A stretch of DNA of 43,042 nucleotides, from positions 1 through 43,042 of the forward strand of contig NZ_SMKA01000041.1 in NCBI RefSeq assembly GCF_004348455.1, read 5' to 3'. Source of the stretch: Kribbella albertanoniae. Its GTDB lineage: Bacteria; Actinomycetota; Actinomycetes; Propionibacteriales; Kribbellaceae. Below are positions 41,172-43,042 of this stretch, piece by piece; the stretch's first letter is position 1, and the number at the start of each line of letters is the position of its first letter. A program made the translations under genes and the position numbers. Below the pieces are notes generated by a model that was not told the DNA's origin, made no database searches, and was given only the letters and a program-made list of their open reading frames with translations.

Positions 41172-42164
41172 GAGCCGGCTCTCGTACCGGAACTCGCGGT
41201 AGTAGTCCGTCATGACTGCCGCGAGTGGGGAGTGGAGGGTGAGGATCGCCGCGACCTGTGGCGGGATGCCCTTCGGCGGTTCCCCTCGGGCGCAGGCCTG
41301 GATGACGAGCCACTGCACCAGGTGGGTGAAGGCGTAGGAGCGGTCATAGGTCCGGTGCTCCGTGAAGAACAGCCGCTGGCCGTCGGTGAGGATGTTCTGG
41401 AAGTGGCCGTCGAAATGCAGGAGGCCGCGGGCGTTCATGAAGGAGATTCCGGCCCCGAGTTCGTCCGCCACCATGGTGCAGGCCTGCTCGGCCGTCTCGG
41501 CGTCGGCCTTGACCTGAACGTCCAGCCAGTCGTGCAGGTTCTGCGGGATGTACTCCAGGAACTGCGCGATACTCGCCGAGGAATCCCGGAGCGCCTCGAG
41601 CCGGTGGCGCACTTGCGGCGCGCCTTCCCAGTAGGCAACGACCTTCTCCACATCGGCTAGTTCGTCGGGTAGCACCTGGTCGGGGTGCGGCAGGACCCGC
41701 CAGTGATACATCAGCGGGAAGCCCTCATGCTCCTGCGCGAGCACCCAGTTCGTCGCCATGGTGTGCACGGCCAACTCCCGCCAAGCACCCCATCCCGGGC
41801 CACCCGGGACTCCGAGGCCGGGGTAGCAGAAGGTCGGTAGGTCGAAGAGGTTGGCCGTGGACCGGACGTTCTCCGGCTGCCTTTCGAGATCGGTGAGTGG
41901 CAGCCGCTTAACGAAGACCGGCGTCCCGTCCACCTCTAGCAACGCTGAGGTCCCGCCGATGCCGACACCCATCGGCGCGGCCGCATCCACGAGATCGCCC
42001 AGCACGCGATCACTGCACAATGCCAGCGAGGTGGAGACGGCACTGTAGGCGGACAGACGCGCACCCCGCGACGCGTCGAAGCTCTCGACGGCTACCTCCA
42101 CCAGGGCACCAACCTCTCTGAGATCCGTGCGCTCTCCAAGGGGGTACGCACACAGTCGACGCAT
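41170..42164 (-). CDS. Kinase-like (protein kinase/APH fold) protein, 3' end uncertain
   Basis: A kinase-fold protein of about 330 residues. TPVFVKRLPLTDLE could hold the ATP-binding Lys, and LHFDGHFQNILTDG is the catalytic-loop pattern H-x-D-x4-N. The usual DFG/D-x-D segment appears as FFTEHRTYDRS, so metal binding is in doubt. The start may be ATG 42164 or GTG 42188; neither has a good ribosome-binding site. The natural end should lie near 41170-41200 (DYYREFRYESR), but this frame has no stop until 40356, antisense to ggt. A TAG exists in the neighbouring frame at the ggt stop codon. I end the feature there. Confidence 0.6.
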
Positions 42165-42188
42165 GGCCTGCGGTTCATCCCCTGGCAC

Positions 42189-42725
42189 GGGCGGAGGACA
42201 TCGAAGACCCGATCGTAAGTACCGATCGTAGAGCCGGTCGAGCAGGCGGCGCCCCCAGTGAAGTGCCGATCCGATCGCCCTTTCGACCGCACTTTATGTG
42301 GGGATCGACAACAAGGCTGGGCCCGTGCCTCGGTAGACCGCCACTGCTCAGCGGCGCGGAGGTGGTCTGCCTCGCCGTGGTCGGGCTCCATCCGCACTGC
42401 CTTCGAGGCCCGGACCGCGAACACCACCCAGGCGCAAGGTGGCAATGAGGGATTTCCGCAGCCGACCACGTCGGGCCCCGCTCGCAGGCCGGCACGTTCA
42501 CCACGGTCTCGCGCGCCAGTCCCGGCCAGCCCCGGCAGTCCCGGCAGCCGTCGCGATCCCGGCATCCCCGGACTGCCCCGACAATCCCGACAATCCGGGC
42601 AACCCCGGCAGCCGTGGCGATCCCGGCATCCCCGGACTGCCCGGCAATCCCGGCAACCCCGGCCAGCCCCGACAATCCCGGCCAGCCCCGACAATCCCGG
42701 CAACCGTGGCTCGGCTCGCTGGTCT
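42189..42725. other. Non-coding region with direct repeats and minisatellite
   Basis: No credible gene on either strand; the ORFs present are Arg/Pro/Cys-rich and overlap. Near the kinase-like gene two 8-bp direct repeats CGATCGTA occur at 42210-42217 and 42223-42230, possibly a regulator site. The second half is the 9-bp-periodic repeat at 42515-42715. Confidence 0.55.
42515..42715. repeat. 9-bp-periodic minisatellite (CCCGGCAAT-like units)
   Basis: About 200 bp of degenerate 9-bp units of the type CCCGGCAAT/CCCCGGCAG. Inside it a longer block of about 45 bp (CCGGCAGCCGT through GGACTGCC) occurs twice, at about 42530 and 42605. Read on the plus strand, 42598-42669 encodes eight consecutive collagen-like Gly-X-Y triplets (GNP GSR GDP GIP ...). 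The ORF containing them has no ribosome-binding site and runs antisense into the HNH gene. Confidence 0.75.
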
Positions 42726-43042
42726 TCAGTCATCCGGCATTCCCTGGATGACTCGGTGGGTGCCGGTGCGGTCGACCCGGAAGACGAAGCCGTGGGGTGT
42801 TGTCCATTCGATCGTTTTTGCGTCGATGCGGCGGACTTTCCATCCGGCGGCGTGCGTCTTCACCCGGTGGCCGTAGCGGCTCAGCGGTATGAGGTTCAGG
42901 GTGTTCGTCTGGCCCGGTGGGCCGAGGGGGTTGTAGGGCTGGATGTGGTCGAGGTCGATGTTGTTGGTGGTTTCGCGGGTGCCGTAGGGGAATTGTTCGG
43001 TGGGGTGGGTGAGTTTGATGTGTTCGCGGATCCGGTCGGTGA
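42726..43042 (-). CDS. C-terminal part of a DUF222/HNH endonuclease (partial)
   Basis: The last 104 codons of a minus-strand gene that enters from beyond the window. The sequence has NNIDLDHIQPYNPLGPPGQTNTLNLIPLSRYGHRVKTHAAGWKV-type order: an HNH nuclease core with the DH pair, the middle Asn and the final His. This is the C-terminal region of the DUF222 (13E12-repeat-like) proteins common in actinobacteria. After the HNH motif the chain continues with HGFVFRVDRTGTHRV and stops at 42726-42728. Many paralogues of this family occur per genome; activity and role are unclear. The 5' end is outside the window. Confidence 0.8.
   Translation of the reverse strand, partial: TDRIREHIKLTHPTEQFPYGTRETTNNIDLDHIQPYNPLGPPGQTNTLNLIPLSRYGHRVKTHAAGWKVRRIDAKTIEWTTPHGFVFRVDRTGTHRVIQGMPDD

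Noticed and set aside
42515..42715. CRISPR array
   Set aside because: The units are 9 bp and contiguous, with no unique spacers and no cas genes in the window.
42092..42733. A Cys/Gly/Arg-rich minus-strand ORF across the minisatellite
   Set aside because: Its composition simply reflects the 9-bp repeat; the plus-strand and minus-strand readings are both open and neither has a start signal.

Overview
The window is chromosomal DNA from a high-GC Gram-positive bacterium (Actinomycetota). Protein sequences, gene families (DUF5753 regulator, MT0933-type antitoxin, SigE-family sigma factor, DivIVA-repeat protein) and gene order suggest Propionibacteriales, most like Kribbella. That placement is inference from pattern recognition, not from a search. 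Most of the window is ordinary core chromosome; a more fluid accessory stretch lies at about 14-26 kb, and a repeat-rich edge lies after 42.2 kb.

Layout. 0-3.7 kb (minus strand): YifB/ComM ATPase, YraN nuclease-like protein and an APC amino-acid permease. 3.8-5.8 kb: XerC-type tyrosine recombinase, an Rrf2-type regulator without cysteines, and a convergent M23-like protein whose HxH motif has lost its first His. 6.1-10.3 kb: the conserved translation/lipid block rpsB-tsf-pyrH-frr-cdsA. 10.3-13.3 kb: GNAT, an LLM flavin oxidoreductase, and a MarR regulator divergent from a second LLM oxidoreductase across a repeat-bearing leaderless promoter region. 13.5-18.4 kb: secreted C39-like protein, frameshifted 2-hydroxyacid dehydrogenase, SelW-like CxxC protein, rlmN, a four-repeat DivIVA-motif protein, a deleted GNAT remnant and pyridoxal kinase. 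18.4-20.8 kb: LOG-family protein and a class-III aminotransferase, divergent.

20.8-27.4 kb is accessory: a gene-poor spacer, a small membrane protein, a DUF6879 + HTH/DUF5753 pair with a palindrome in its promoter, a frameshifted small ORF, a secreted three-repeat protein, and a TetR regulator next to a FAD monooxygenase with an AT-rich leader. 27.5-30.8 kb is a complete glutamate-type ABC importer operon. 31.1-42.2 kb holds miaB, an APH-like kinase, a Tat-exported phosphoesterase with a lectin-like C-terminus, a Nudix hydrolase, DUF6069, an orphan MT0933-type antitoxin, an SGGDVE-repeat protein, miaA, a SigE-family sigma/anti-sigma pair, gamma-glutamyltransferase and a kinase-like protein. 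The end carries a 9-bp-periodic minisatellite and the C-terminus of a DUF222/HNH endonuclease.

Two themes recur. First, several genes have a TANNNT box 6-8 nt before the start codon, as expected for leaderless transcripts. Second, lesions cluster between 14 and 23.5 kb: two 1-nt frameshifts and one internal deletion. Two minus-strand genes (M23-like, kinase-like) also lack a stop codon near their natural ends. No CRISPR array, tRNA, rRNA or intact insertion sequence was recognised.
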